This document shows, one piece after another, positions 27,126 through 35,564 of a DNA stretch of 64,000 bases. The translations under genes and the position numbers were made by a program. The first letter of the stretch is position 1. Each line of letters opens with the position of its first letter. Where the stretch lies: contig NZ_CP094970.1 in assembly GCF_025790165.1 (NCBI RefSeq), forward strand, positions 310,001-374,000, in the 5' to 3' direction. Source of the DNA: Solicola gregarius (GTDB lineage Bacteria; Actinomycetota; Actinomycetes; Propionibacteriales; Nocardioidaceae). The notes under the pieces were generated by a model, which ran no database searches, was not told the DNA's origin, and worked only from the letters and a program-made list of their open reading frames with translations.

Positions 27126-27198
27126 CCGCCCCGTGGGCATGACGTACGAGTGGCGACGCGCCGGCGTGTCGCGCGCAAACGTCATGCCCACGGGGCGG
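27126..27198. terminator. Bidirectional hairpin between the kinase gene and ilvC
   Basis: CCGCCCCGTGGGCATGACGT (27126-27145) is perfectly matched by its reverse complement at 27179-27198: a 20-bp stem. The 33-nt loop itself folds (GCGAC near 27153 with GTCGC near 27167). It starts two bases after the kinase stop and ends six bases before the ilvC stop codon, filling the convergent gap. Lack of a T-run makes it the symmetric, U-less type common in actinobacteria. Confidence 0.75.
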
Positions 27199-27203
27199 TT
27201 GGG

Positions 27204-28232
27204 TCAGCGGGCGGCGCTGCCCTCGGTGTAGTCGTCGTCACCGGTCTTGACCCATGCCATCAGGGCCCGCAGGTCCTTGCCGACGGCCTCGATCGGGTGT
27301 TTCGCGGCCTCCTCGCGGAACTTCTTGAACTCCGGGGCACCGGCGTCCTGGTCATCGATGAAGCGCTGCGCGAACGCACCGTTCTGTACGTCGGTCAGCA
27401 CCTCCTTCATCCGGGCCTTCACGTCGTCGCCCAGGATCCGCTTGCCCGACACATAGTCGCCGTACTCGGCGGTGTCCGAGACCGACCAACGCTGCTTGGC
27501 GATGCCGCCCTCATAGATGAGGTCGACGATCAGCTTCAGCTCGTGCAGGCACTCGAAGTAGGCGACCTCGGGCTGGTAGCCCGCCTCGGTCAGCGTTTCG
27601 AAACCGCTCTGGATGAGCTGCGAGACGCCGCCGCACAGCACCGCCTGCTCACCGAACAGGTCGGTCTCGGTCTCCTCGGTGAACGTCGTCCTGATCGCTC
27701 CCGCACGGGTCCCGCCGATCGCCTTCGCGTACGCCATCGTCAGCGGCCACGCGTTGCCCGACGGGTCCTGCTCGACGGCGACGAGCACAGGTACGCCGCG
27801 CCCCTCGACGTACTCGCGGCGCACCAGATGGCCGGGCCCCTTCGGCGCGACCATGCACACGTCGACGCCCGCCGGCGGCTTGATGTAGTCGTAGCGAATG
27901 TTGAAGCCGTGGCCGAAGAACAGCGCGTCTCCATCGACCAGGTTCGGCTCGATCGCCTCGGCGTACAACGACCGCTGCACCGGATCCGGAGCGAGTACGA
28001 CGATCAGGTCGGCCTCTTCGCAGGCCTCGTACGGCGTCACGACGCGCAGGCCCTCCGCCTCGGCCTTCGCGCGGCTCTTCGATCCTTCGGGGAGGCCGAC
28101 GCGGACGTCGACACCGGAGTCGCGCAGCGACAAGGCATGCGCGTGACCCTGGCTCCCGTATCCGAGGACAGCGACGTTGCGCTGCTGGATCACCGTGAGG
28201 TCGGCGTCGTCGTCATAGAACATCTCGGGCAC
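27204..28232 (-). CDS. ilvC: Ketol-acid reductoisomerase
   Basis: A 342-residue class I enzyme of valine/isoleucine synthesis: NADPH- and magnesium-dependent rearrangement and reduction of acetolactate. The Rossmann loop [38 protein letters not shown] and [17 protein letters not shown] are all present. The start is GTG 28232 with GGAG about 7 bp upstream. Third gene of ilvB-ilvN-ilvC, 39 bp behind ilvN. Confidence 0.97.
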   Translation of the reverse strand: MPEMFYDDDADLTVIQQRNVAVLGYGSQGHAHALSLRDSGVDVRVGLPEGSKSRAKAEAEGLRVVTPYEACEEADLIVVLAPDPVQRSLYAEAIEPNLVDGDALFFGHGFNIRYDYIKPPAGVDVCMVAPKGPGHLVRREYVEGRGVPVLVAVEQDPSGNAWPLTMAYAKAIGGTRAGAIRTTFTEETETDLFGEQAVLCGGVSQLIQSGFETLTEAGYQPEVAYFECLHELKLIVDLIYEGGIAKQRWSVSDTAEYGDYVSGKRILGDDVKARMKEVLTDVQNGAFAQRFIDDQDAGAPEFKKFREEAAKHPIEAVGKDLRALMAWVKTGDDDYTEGSAAR

Positions 28233-28271
28233 GTGTGTCTCCTTCGGTTGTGCTGTTTACGGTTGCGTACG

Positions 28272-28814
28272 TCAGCCGACCTGGCCGCTCGGCGGCGGAC
28301 CGGGTACGGGGCGCAGGGCGCGGTCGCTGATCGAACGGCCGCCCCGGCCGATGCCGACCAGTCCCGACTGGACGAGCTCACGGATGCCGAACGGCTCGAG
28401 TACGCGCATCATCGCGTCCAGCTTGCCGCGATCGCCGGTCGCCTCGATCGTCACGCTGTCGGGGGCGACGTCGACGACCTTGGCCCGGAACAGCTGCACC
28501 GTCTCGAGCACCTGGCTACGCGTCGAGGTGTCGGCCTTGACCTTCACCAGCACCAGTTCGCGCTCGACCGACGAGTCGGTGTCGAGCTCGACGATCTTGA
28601 GCACGTTGACCAGCTTGTTCAGCTGCTTGGTGACCTGCTCGAGCGGGAGCTGCTCGACGTTGACCACGATCGTCATCCGGGAGACGCCCTTGATCTCGGT
28701 CGGACCGACCGCGAGCGAGTCGATGTTGAACCCGCGGCGCATGAACAGGCTCGACACCCGCGCCAGCGCACCCGGCGTGTCCTCCACGAGTACGGAAAGC
28801 GTATGCCTGCTCAC
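28272..28814 (-). CDS. ilvN: Acetolactate synthase small (regulatory) subunit
   Basis: A 180-residue regulatory subunit with an N-terminal ACT domain (RHTLSVLVEDTPGALARVSSLF) that binds valine and activates and feedback-controls the large subunit. The start is GTG 28814, with GAGGA upstream. Both the ribosome site and the start lie in a 21-bp sequence that repeats the end of ilvB, 74 bp away (see the repeat entry). Confidence 0.95.
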   Translation of the reverse strand: MSRHTLSVLVEDTPGALARVSSLFMRRGFNIDSLAVGPTEIKGVSRMTIVVNVEQLPLEQVTKQLNKLVNVLKIVELDTDSSVERELVLVKVKADTSTRSQVLETVQLFRAKVVDVAPDSVTIEATGDRGKLDAMMRVLEPFGIRELVQSGLVGIGRGGRSISDRALRPVPGPPPSGQVG

Positions 28815-28903
28815 AGCTCATCCTCCTCGCAGCGTTGGATGGTTCGAGTCGTCCTCGCAGGAACACATTCAAAGTCCCGCACGCTCACAGCTCGTCCTCC
28901 TCG
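28809..28903. repeat. 21-bp direct repeat spanning the ilvB stop and the ilvN start
   Basis: 28809-28829 and 28883-28903 are identical but for one base. On the coding strand each reads GAGGAYGAGCTGTGAGC with flanks: the first copy ends ilvB (EEDEL and stop), the second supplies the ribosome site and GTG start of ilvN. In one copy alone the ilvB TGA and ilvN GTG would overlap as GTGA, suggesting that an overlap was opened by a short duplication or insertion of 74 bp. Confidence 0.7.
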
Positions 28904-30642
28904 AACGTCGGCGCCATGTCGCGCGCGATCTGGATGTCGTCGTTGCTGGTGCCGGCGGCGACCATCGGCCACACCATCGCGTCGCGATGCACGACGAAGT
29001 CGATCACGACCGGCACGTCCTGGATGGCCATCGCCTTCTCGATCGTCGAGTCGAGGTCCTCGGGTCGCTCGCAGCGCAGTCCGATACAGCCGTACGCCTC
29101 CGCGAGCGTCACGAAGTCGGGGATGCGCCGGGCACCGGCCGAGGTGTGCAGGTCGGTGTTGGAGTACCGCTCGTCGTAGAACAGCGTCTGCCACTGCCGG
29201 ACCATGCCGAGCGAGGAGTTGTTGATCACCGCGACCTTGATCGGGATGCCCTCGATCGCGCAGGTCGCGAGCTCCTGGTTCGTCATCTGGAAGCAGCCGT
29301 CGCCGTCGATCGCCCACACGACCTCATCGGGCCGGGCGACCTGGGCGCCCATCGCGGCCGGCACGCAGAAGCCCATCGTGCCGAGGCCACCGGAGTTGAT
29401 CCACGACGTCGGCCGCTCGTACGAGACGAACTGCGCGGCCCACATCTGGTGCTGTCCGACACCCGCGACGTACGTCGCTCCCGGCCCGGCGATCTCGCCG
29501 ATGCGCTGGATCACCTGCTGCGGCGCGAGCGTGTCGCCCTCCGGCTTGTCGTACCCGAGCGGATAGCGCTCGGACAGCCCCCGCATCATCGTCATCCAGG
29601 CGCCGAAGTCGCCGCGGTTGCCGCTGTCGTGCTCGACCTGCAACGCGACGACGAGGTCGGCGATCGCCTCCCGGCAGTCACCGACGATCGGTACGTCGGC
29701 GACGCGGTTCTTCGAGATCTCCGCCGGGTCGATATCGGCGTGGATGACCTTCGCGTCGGGTGCGAACGAGTCCAGCTTGCCGGTCACCCGGTCGTCGAAC
29801 CGGGCGCCGAGCGAGACGATCAGGTCGCTGCGCTGCAGTGCCGCGACGGCCGCCACCGATCCGTGCATACCCGGCATGCCGAGGTGCTGCTCGTGGGAGT
29901 CCGGGAAAGCGCCCCGGGCCATCAGCGTCGTGATGACGGGGATGCCGGTCATCTCCGCGAGTACGCGCAGCTCCTGGCTCGCCCGTGCCCTGATGACGCC
30001 GCCGCCGACGTACAGTACGGGCCGGCGCGACGCGTTGATCAGCCGCGCCGCCTCGCGGATCTGCTTGCCGTGGGGGCGCGGGTTCGGCCGATAGCCGGGC
30101 ATCGAGATCTCGCCGGGCCACTCGAACGTCGTCTGCTTCTGCATCGCGTCCTTGGCGATGTCGACCAACACGGGTCCGGGACGGCCGGTCGACGCGATGT
30201 GGAACGCCTCGGCGATCACCCGCGGAATGTCCGCCGGGTCGGTGACGAGGAAGCTGTGCTTGGTGATCGGCATCGAGATGCCGCGGATGTCGGCCTCCTG
30301 GAACGCGTCCGTGCCGATCGCACCGCTCGCGACCTGGCCGGTGACCGCGACCAGGGGCACGGAGTCCATGTTCGCGTCGGCGAGTGGCGTCACCAGGTTG
30401 GTGGCGCCGGGACCGGACGTCGCCATGCAGACGCCGACCTTGCCCGTCGCGACCGCGTACCCCTGCGCGGCATGCCCCGCGCCCTGCTCGTGGCGTACGA
30501 GGATGTGCCGGATCTGCTGCGAGTCGAGCATCGGGTCGTACGCGGGGAGGATGGCACCGCCGGGGATGCCGAATACCGTGTCGACGCCCGCATGCTCGAG
30601 TGCACGAATGAGGCTCTGCGCCCCTGTCATCTGCTCGCCCAT
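28885..30642 (-). CDS. ilvB: Acetolactate synthase large subunit
   Basis: A 585-residue ThDP/FAD enzyme that makes acetolactate from pyruvate. The three domains are clear: N-terminal PYR with the ThDP-activating Glu ([16 protein letters not shown]), central FAD-type domain, and C-terminal PP with the ThDP/Mg motif [17 protein letters not shown] ... [14 protein letters not shown] 30642 follows AAGGAAGGA. First structural gene of ilvBNC, behind a leader-peptide attenuator. Confidence 0.97.
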   Translation of the reverse strand: MGEQMTGAQSLIRALEHAGVDTVFGIPGGAILPAYDPMLDSQQIRHILVRHEQGAGHAAQGYAVATGKVGVCMATSGPGATNLVTPLADANMDSVPLVAVTGQVASGAIGTDAFQEADIRGISMPITKHSFLVTDPADIPRVIAEAFHIASTGRPGPVLVDIAKDAMQKQTTFEWPGEISMPGYRPNPRPHGKQIREAARLINASRRPVLYVGGGVIRARASQELRVLAEMTGIPVITTLMARGAFPDSHEQHLGMPGMHGSVAAVAALQRSDLIVSLGARFDDRVTGKLDSFAPDAKVIHADIDPAEISKNRVADVPIVGDCREAIADLVVALQVEHDSGNRGDFGAWMTMMRGLSERYPLGYDKPEGDTLAPQQVIQRIGEIAGPGATYVAGVGQHQMWAAQFVSYERPTSWINSGGLGTMGFCVPAAMGAQVARPDEVVWAIDGDGCFQMTNQELATCAIEGIPIKVAVINNSSLGMVRQWQTLFYDERYSNTDLHTSAGARRIPDFVTLAEAYGCIGLRCERPEDLDSTIEKAMAIQDVPVVIDFVVHRDAMVWPMVAAGTSNDDIQIARDMAPTFEEDEL

Positions 30643-30741
30643 GGCGTCCTTCCTTATTTGCGGACCATGCTCGTCTCACCGTCTCGGCGACCCGTCCGAC
30701 TGCCCTTGATGAGATACCGCCCGCATAAGGCAGTTCTCATT

Positions 30742-30775
30742 AAAAAAGCCCCTCGGCCGGGAGGCATTCGAGGGG
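30742..30775 (-). terminator. Attenuator terminator in the ilvB leader
   Basis: On the transcribed strand CCCCTCG (30769-30775) pairs with CGAGGGG (30749-30755) and is followed at once by CTTTTTT (A-run at 30742-30747 on the plus strand). It is an intrinsic terminator about 100 nt before ilvB and 29 nt after the leader-peptide stop, as expected for transcription attenuation. Confidence 0.85.
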
Positions 30776-30782
30776 GACGCGG

Positions 30783-30798
30783 GACCTGCTGTCAGGTC
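30783..30798 (-). promoter_or_regulatory. Pause-type hairpin of the ilvB attenuator
   Basis: GACCTG-CTGT-CAGGTC, a perfect 6-bp stem with a 4-nt loop, lies between the leader-peptide stop and the terminator. In classical amino acid attenuators this position holds the pause or 1:2 hairpin. Confidence 0.6.
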
Positions 30799-30804
30799 AT
30801 CGCG

Positions 30805-30834
30805 TCAATCGCGTACGAGAAGAATGAAACGCAC
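30805..30834 (-). CDS. ilvB leader peptide, MRFILLVRD
   Basis: A nine-codon reading frame with a GTG start and TGA stop: Met-Arg-Phe-Ile-Leu-Leu-Val-Arg-Asp. The run of Ile, Leu, Leu and Val codons is what a branched-chain attenuator needs: when charged tRNAs for these are scarce the ribosome stalls and termination downstream is relieved. A moderately good ribosome site (GGTGG) lies upstream. The peptide, the pause-type hairpin and the T-run terminator follow each other in the right order, which makes chance unlikely. Confidence 0.85.
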   Translation of the reverse strand: MRFILLVRD

Positions 30835-30873
30835 GAGACCACGTTCCACCCGCCGCACATCATCGGTCAAGCC

Positions 30874-30892
30874 GCGAGACCGTCTGTCTCGC
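30874..30892. terminator. Hairpin after the PHP-domain gene
   Basis: GCGAGAC-CGTCT-GTCTCGC, a perfect 7-bp stem 24 bp past the PHP-gene stop and upstream of the ilvB leader. No T-run. It probably separates the two transcription units. Confidence 0.45.
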
Positions 30893-30915
30893 ATGGCGAG
30901 ATCGGCGTCTCAGCG

Positions 30916-31923
30916 CTACGACTCGGTCCACGCGAGCAGGTCGTCCGCGGGCAGCGTGTTGATGATCCGGTCGGCGGTGACGCCCGCCCGCTCGGCGCGC
31001 TCGCAGCCGTACCCCTGCCAGTCGAGCTGGCCGGGCGCATGCGAGTCGGTGTCGATCGAGAACTCACAACCCAGCTCGACCGCGAGCCGCAGCAGCCGCA
31101 TCGGCGGATCGCGACGCTCCGGGCGGCTGTTGATCTCGACGGCCGTGCCGTGCGTACGACAGGCATCGAAGACCGCCTCGGCGTCGAAGCTGGACTCCGG
31201 TCGCGTGCCGCGCGCACCCTCGACCAGGCGGCCCGTGCAGTGGCCCAGCACGTCGACGTTGGGATCGGCGACGGCGGTGGCCATCCGCCGCGTCATCGTG
31301 GCGGAGTCGGCCCGCAGCTTCGAGTGCACGCTCGCGACCACGATGTCGAGACGCGCGAGGATGTCCTCGCGCTGGTCGAGGGAGCCGTCGTCGAGGATGT
31401 CGACCTCGATGCCGGTGAGAATCCGAAACGGCGCGAGCTCGTCGTTGAGCCCCTCGATCACCTCGAGCTGCTTCTCGAGGCGCTCCGCGGTCAGTCCGTT
31501 GGCAACGGTGAGCCGCGGCGAGTGGTCGGTGAGCGCGACGTACTCGTGCCCGAGCGCGGCCGCGCGCCGCATCATCTCCTCGATCGGACTGCCGCCGTCG
31601 GACCAGTCCGAGTGCAGGTGCAGGTCGCCGCGCAGCGCGCGGCGGAGCTCCGAACCACCGCCGATCGGCTCGGCGGCGGCTTTGAGGTCGACCAGCTTGG
31701 TCGGCTCCTGCCCGGCGACGGCCTGGGTGATCGCCTTCGCCGTCGACGGTCCGATGCCGGTGAGACTCGACCAGGACCGGGCTTTCGCGTGCCGCTCGCG
31801 TTCGTCGTCGCCCAGGTCCTCGACGATGTCCGCCGCCTTGCGGTACGCCTGCACGCGACGCGTCTCAGCGCGCGAGCGCTCCATCCAGAAGGCGATCTCG
31901 CGCAGTGCCTCGACGGGGTCCAT
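30916..31923 (-). CDS. PHP-domain phosphoesterase with N-terminal helix-hairpin-helix
   Basis: A 335-residue protein. Residues about 1-90 resemble the helical/HhH part of PolX-type proteins (SSLTGIGPSTAKAI); residues about 98-335 form a PHP domain with metal-binding motifs GDLHLHSDWSDG, LTDHSP, GIEVDI, VASVHS, GHCTGR and IDTDSHA. It lacks the polymerase core, so a nuclease or phosphatase role (DNA-end trimming, histidinol-phosphate-like) is likely but unproven. ATG 31923 is taken; upstream in-frame codons run into the tandem repeat. Confidence 0.85.
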   Translation of the reverse strand: MDPVEALREIAFWMERSRAETRRVQAYRKAADIVEDLGDDERERHAKARSWSSLTGIGPSTAKAITQAVAGQEPTKLVDLKAAAEPIGGGSELRRALRGDLHLHSDWSDGGSPIEEMMRRAAALGHEYVALTDHSPRLTVANGLTAERLEKQLEVIEGLNDELAPFRILTGIEVDILDDGSLDQREDILARLDIVVASVHSKLRADSATMTRRMATAVADPNVDVLGHCTGRLVEGARGTRPESSFDAEAVFDACRTHGTAVEINSRPERRDPPMRLLRLAVELGCEFSIDTDSHAPGQLDWQGYGCERAERAGVTADRIINTLPADDLLAWTES

Positions 31924-31950
31924 GCGGGCTAGCGTACGTGTGCTCGCGGT

Positions 31951-32098
31951 TTGCGATCGGTTACGCCCCGGTCGCTTCCTAGTGGACCTGGGCGTAACCG
32001 ATCGCAACCATTGGAGACCGGTTACGCCCCGATCGCTTCCTAGTGGACCTGGGCGTAACCGATCGCAACCATTGGAGACCGGTTACGCCCCGATCGCT
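31951..32098. repeat. 61-bp tandem repeat with internal inverted repeats
   Basis: Two full units (31959-32019, 32020-32080) and an 18-bp partial third (32081-32098) repeat nearly perfectly. Each unit holds GGTTACGCCC and its reverse complement GGGCGTAACC; in the first unit the arms extend to 18 bp (TTGCGATCGGTTACGCCC at 31951-31968 with 31990-32007). The third copy runs into the ilvD stop codon, and the first starts about 28 bp before the PHP gene. A duplicated hairpin terminator after ilvD is the likeliest role. Confidence 0.85.
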
Positions 32099-33773
32099 AC
32101 CCGCAGACGGCGCCGTGCGCGGCCGACTTGACGAGGGCCGCGTACTTCGCGAGGACGCCCCGCTCGTACACCGCCGGCAGCGGTTGCCAACCCTGCTTGC
32201 GCGACTCCAGCTCGTCGGCGGAGACGTCGACGATGTCGAGGGTGCGCCTGGCCATGTCGAGCCGGATCCGGTCACCGTCGCGTACGAAGGCGATCGGGCC
32301 TCCGTCGACGGCCTCGGGCGCGACGTGACCGACGCACAGCCCGGTCGTGCCGCCGGAGAACCGCCCGTCGGTGAGCAGCAGGACGTCCTTGCCGAGTGCG
32401 GCGCCCTTGATGGCGCCGGTGATCGCGAGCATCTCGCGCATGCCCGGGCCACCCTTCGGGCCTTCGTACCGGATCACCACGACGTCGCCGGCCTGGATCG
32501 TGCCGTCGGCGAGCGCGTCCATCGCATGCTGCTCGCGCTCGAAGACGCGCGCCGTGCCCTCGAAGACGTCGCTGTCGAAACCCGCGCTCTTGACGACGGC
32601 ACCCTCGGGTGCGAGCGAGCCGTGCAGGATGGTCAGCCCACCGGTCTTGTGGATCGGGTTCGCCATCGACCGGATGATCTCGCCGTCGACGTTCGGGTCG
32701 ACGTCGGCGAGGTTCTCCGCCATGGTCTTCCCGGTGACGGTGAGGCAGTCGCCGTGCATCAGGCCGGCCTCGAGCAGCGCCTTCATCACGACGGGGATGC
32801 CGCCGACCTTGTCGACGTCGTTCATGACGAACTTGCCGAACGGTTTGAGGTCGCCGAGATGCGGTACGGAGTCGCCGATGCGGTTGAAGTCGTCGAGCGT
32901 CAGGTCGACCTCGGCCTCGCGAGCGATCGCCAGCAGGTGGAGGACGGCGTTGGTGGAGCCGCCGAGCGCCATCACGACGGCGATCGCGTTCTCGAACGCA
33001 TCCTTGGTCATGATCTGGCGCGCGGTGATGCCCTTCTCGAGCATCCCGACCACGGCCCGGCCGGACTTGTGCGCGAAGCCGTCGCGGCGGCGGTCCACCG
33101 CGGGCGGCGCGGCCGAACCCGGCAGCGACATGCCGAGAGCCTCGGCAACGGACGCCATCGTGTTGGCGGTGTACATCCCGCCGCAGGCACCCTCCCCCGG
33201 GCAAATCGCCCGCTCGATGCGGTCGACCTCGTCACGGGAGATCAGCCCGCGCAGGCAGGCCCCGACGGCCTCGAACGCGTCGATGATCGTCACGTCCTTG
33301 CCGTCGACCTGGCCGGGCATGATCGAGCCGGCGTACAGGAAGACGCTGGCGAGGTCGAGGCGGGCCGCCGCCATCAGCATGCCGGGCAGGCTCTTGTCGC
33401 AGCCCGCAAGCAACACCGAGCCGTCGAGCCGCTCGGCCATCATCACGGTCTCGACCGAGTCGGCGATGACCTCGCGGGACACGAGCGAGAAGTGCATGCC
33501 CTCGTGTCCCATGGCGATACCGTCGGACACCGAGATCGTCCCGAACTCGAGCGGATACCCGCCGCCCTCGTGTACGCCGGACTTCACCGCGTCGGCGAGC
33601 CGGTCGAGGGAGAGGTTGCAGGGCGTGATCTCGTTCCAGCTCGACGCGACGCCGATCTGGGGTTTCGTGAAGTCCTCGTCGTCCATTCCGACGGCGCGCA
33701 GCATGCCGCGCGCGGCGGTCTTCTCGAGTCCATCCGTGACGTCACGGCTACGGGGCTTGATGTCGGGGGCCAT
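32097..33773 (-). CDS. ilvD: Dihydroxy-acid dehydratase
   Basis: A 558-residue Fe-S dehydratase of valine/isoleucine synthesis. Cluster cysteines are visible in [27 protein letters not shown] and [16 protein letters not shown], and the C-terminal [17 protein letters not shown] carries the catalytic serine. ATG 33773 gives the usual family start. It is separated from ilvBNC by the PHP gene, which differs from Mycobacterium, where ilvD lies elsewhere. Confidence 0.97.
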   Translation of the reverse strand: MAPDIKPRSRDVTDGLEKTAARGMLRAVGMDDEDFTKPQIGVASSWNEITPCNLSLDRLADAVKSGVHEGGGYPLEFGTISVSDGIAMGHEGMHFSLVSREVIADSVETVMMAERLDGSVLLAGCDKSLPGMLMAAARLDLASVFLYAGSIMPGQVDGKDVTIIDAFEAVGACLRGLISRDEVDRIERAICPGEGACGGMYTANTMASVAEALGMSLPGSAAPPAVDRRRDGFAHKSGRAVVGMLEKGITARQIMTKDAFENAIAVVMALGGSTNAVLHLLAIAREAEVDLTLDDFNRIGDSVPHLGDLKPFGKFVMNDVDKVGGIPVVMKALLEAGLMHGDCLTVTGKTMAENLADVDPNVDGEIIRSMANPIHKTGGLTILHGSLAPEGAVVKSAGFDSDVFEGTARVFEREQHAMDALADGTIQAGDVVVIRYEGPKGGPGMREMLAITGAIKGAALGKDVLLLTDGRFSGGTTGLCVGHVAPEAVDGGPIAFVRDGDRIRLDMARRTLDIVDVSADELESRKQGWQPLPAVYERGVLAKYAALVKSAAHGAVCG

Positions 33774-33843
33774 GCGTCAGAGCGTACGACCGCCACGTAC
33801 GCGCCGTGCAGGGGCGGTCGCACGATCCGAGACGCGCCGGCCC

Positions 33844-34689
33844 TCAGCCACTGAGCCGCTGGGTACCCACAACCCTGAGCAGGTCGAGCTTCTGGGCGTC
33901 CGCGCTGCCCGGCTCGGCGGTGTACGCGACGATCCGCAGGTCGCTGTCATGCACAGTCAGCACGTCACAGTCGAGGGTGATCCGGCCGACGGACGGATGG
34001 TCGAAGCTCTTACGCGCCGCGACGTGGGTCGAGACCTCGTTGCTCTGCCACAGCTCGTCGAACCGCGCGCTGACCGATCGAAGGTCCGCGATCAGGGTCG
34101 CGAGGCCGTCGTCGTTCGGATACTGCGCCCGCGAGGCGCGCAGGTCCGCGACGATGGTTCCCTCCATCGCGATCCAGGCGTCGGCGTCGACGACGACCCG
34201 ACCGGCGGCACCGGTGAAGTGCCGCCACGCGATGTTGCGGTCGCGCACGGTGGCGCCGGCGGCCTCGCCGACCAAGGCCTCCCACAGGGGGTTCCACGCG
34301 ACGATGTTCCAGGCCGGGTCGTGTACGCCGACGGGGAACTCCTCCAGCCGGGCGAGCAGGCGTTGGACGCCGGGTGTCAGGTGCGCATCGATGACCCCGC
34401 TACGCGGCGGCGCCTGCCCGGCGAGCACGTACAGGTGGTCGCGTTCGTCTCGGCTCAGCTGCAGCGAACGCGCGAGCGCGGTGAGCACCTGCGCCGACGG
34501 GTTCGACGAGCGGCCCTGTTCGAGCCGGGTCACGTAGTCGACCGACAGGCCCGACAGCGATGCCAGCTCCTCACGCCGCAGGCCGGTCGCACGCCGCTGT
34601 CCGTACGTCGACACACCGACGGCCTCCGGCGACAGCCGGTCGCGCCAGTTGCGTAGTGCGTCTCCGAGTTCGGATCGTCGCGGGCTCAC
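33844..34689 (-). CDS. MmyB-type helix-turn-helix regulator
   Basis: A 281-residue regulator: N-terminal XRE helix-turn-helix (GLRREELASLSGLSVDYVTR, LEQGR) and the MmyB-like ligand-binding domain (about 105-275, with VHDPAWNIVAWNPLWEAL), thought to bind a fatty-acid-like ligand. The start is GTG at 34689. It is divergent from a short-chain dehydrogenase gene, the most common partner of this family, with a palindrome between them. Confidence 0.88.
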   Translation of the reverse strand: MSPRRSELGDALRNWRDRLSPEAVGVSTYGQRRATGLRREELASLSGLSVDYVTRLEQGRSSNPSAQVLTALARSLQLSRDERDHLYVLAGQAPPRSGVIDAHLTPGVQRLLARLEEFPVGVHDPAWNIVAWNPLWEALVGEAAGATVRDRNIAWRHFTGAAGRVVVDADAWIAMEGTIVADLRASRAQYPNDDGLATLIADLRSVSARFDELWQSNEVSTHVAARKSFDHPSVGRITLDCDVLTVHDSDLRIVAYTAEPGSADAQKLDLLRVVGTQRLSG

Positions 34690-34723
34690 CCGGTCAGTAT
34701 CGCCCGTCGCCGGGTGCCCTGCG

Positions 34724-34740
34724 TAGGACCGGTAGTCCTA
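34724..34740. promoter_or_regulatory. Palindromic operator of the MmyB-type regulator
   Basis: TAGGAC-CGGTA-GTCCTA is a perfect 6-bp inverted repeat in the 100-bp divergent gap between the regulator and the dehydrogenase. Confidence 0.6.
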
Positions 34741-34789
34741 GGAAAGGCGGTCGCTGGCCGGCGCCGTCGATCCGCCACACGCTGAACCC

Positions 34790-35488
34790 ATGACGATCAC
34801 CTTCATCACCGGGGCGAACAAGGGCCTCGGACACGAATCAGCACGGCGGCTCATCGCCGCCGGACATCAGGTCTACGTGGGCGCCCGCGACCGCGACCGC
34901 GGAAAGCGCGCGGCCGACGAGCTCGGCGCGACGTACGTGCCGATCGACGTCACCGACCAGCCGTCGGTGGACGCCGCCGCCGAGTACGTCCGCGAGCAGC
35001 ACGGCCACCTCGACGTTCTCGTCAACAACGCGGGCATCGGCGGATCCTGGGTGTCTGTCGCCGAGACCCGGCCCGAGCACCTGCACGAGGTGTACGAGAC
35101 CAACGTGTACGGCGTCGTGCGCGTGACGCGGGCGTTCGTCCCGCTGCTCGAGCAGTCGGAGCACCCGATGATCGTCAACGTCAGCAGCGGCATGGGGTCT
35201 ATCGCCGTGACCAGCGACCCCGAGCGTCTCGAGTCGACGCTGAACGCCCTGACGTACACGTCGTCGAAGACCGCACTGAACATGGTCACCACGCAATACG
35301 CGAAGGCGTACCCGCGGATGCGGATCAATGCCGTTGACCCGGGCTACACCGGGACGGACTTCAACAACCACCAGGGACCCCAGTCGGTCGAGGAAGGCAC
35401 CGACGCCATCGTCGCCATGGCGACGATGGCGCCCGACGATGCGCGGACCGGCACGTTCACCGACCGCGATGGCCTGGTGCCCTGGTGA
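34790..35488 (+). CDS. Short-chain dehydrogenase/reductase
   Basis: A 232-residue classical SDR. TGANKGLG (residues 7-14) binds the dinucleotide, NNAG is present, and the catalytic Ser-Tyr-Lys is readable as SSGMGS and YTSSK. Arginines after the second strand (ARDRDRG) favour NADPH. Divergent from its probable MmyB-type regulator. Substrate unknown. Confidence 0.9.
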   Translation: MTITFITGANKGLGHESARRLIAAGHQVYVGARDRDRGKRAADELGATYVPIDVTDQPSVDAAAEYVREQHGHLDVLVNNAGIGGSWVSVAETRPEHLHEVYETNVYGVVRVTRAFVPLLEQSEHPMIVNVSSGMGSIAVTSDPERLESTLNALTYTSSKTALNMVTTQYAKAYPRMRINAVDPGYTGTDFNNHQGPQSVEEGTDAIVAMATMAPDDARTGTFTDRDGLVPW

Positions 35489-35563
35489 GCGTCCGCGTCT
35501 CGGCGACCTGTGGTGGGTTTTCCCCCACCGAAACCCACCCGAGGTCGCCGGAACGCGGACGCG
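35489..35563. terminator. Long bidirectional hairpin between the SDR and BNR genes
   Basis: 35489-35521 pairs with 35530-35563 through about 32 positions with only a few mismatches (GCGTCCGCG at one end with CGCGGACGC at the other; GTGGGTTT with AAACCCAC near the loop). It begins one base after the SDR stop and ends one base before the stop codon of the convergent gene, so it should serve both. Confidence 0.75.
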
Positions 35564-35564
35564 C

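Noticed and set aside
30643-30850. T-box riboswitch before ilvB
   Set aside because: No T-box sequence or specifier loop seen; the leader-peptide attenuator explains the region.
27150-31932. Plus-strand frames of 691 and 1193 codons over the ilv genes
   Set aside because: Shadows of ilvC, ilvN, ilvB and the PHP gene; no recognisable domain and no ribosome site.
31951-32098. Phage or integrative-element attachment site
   Set aside because: No integrase, tRNA gene or mobile genes are near; the repeats are tandem and self-complementary.
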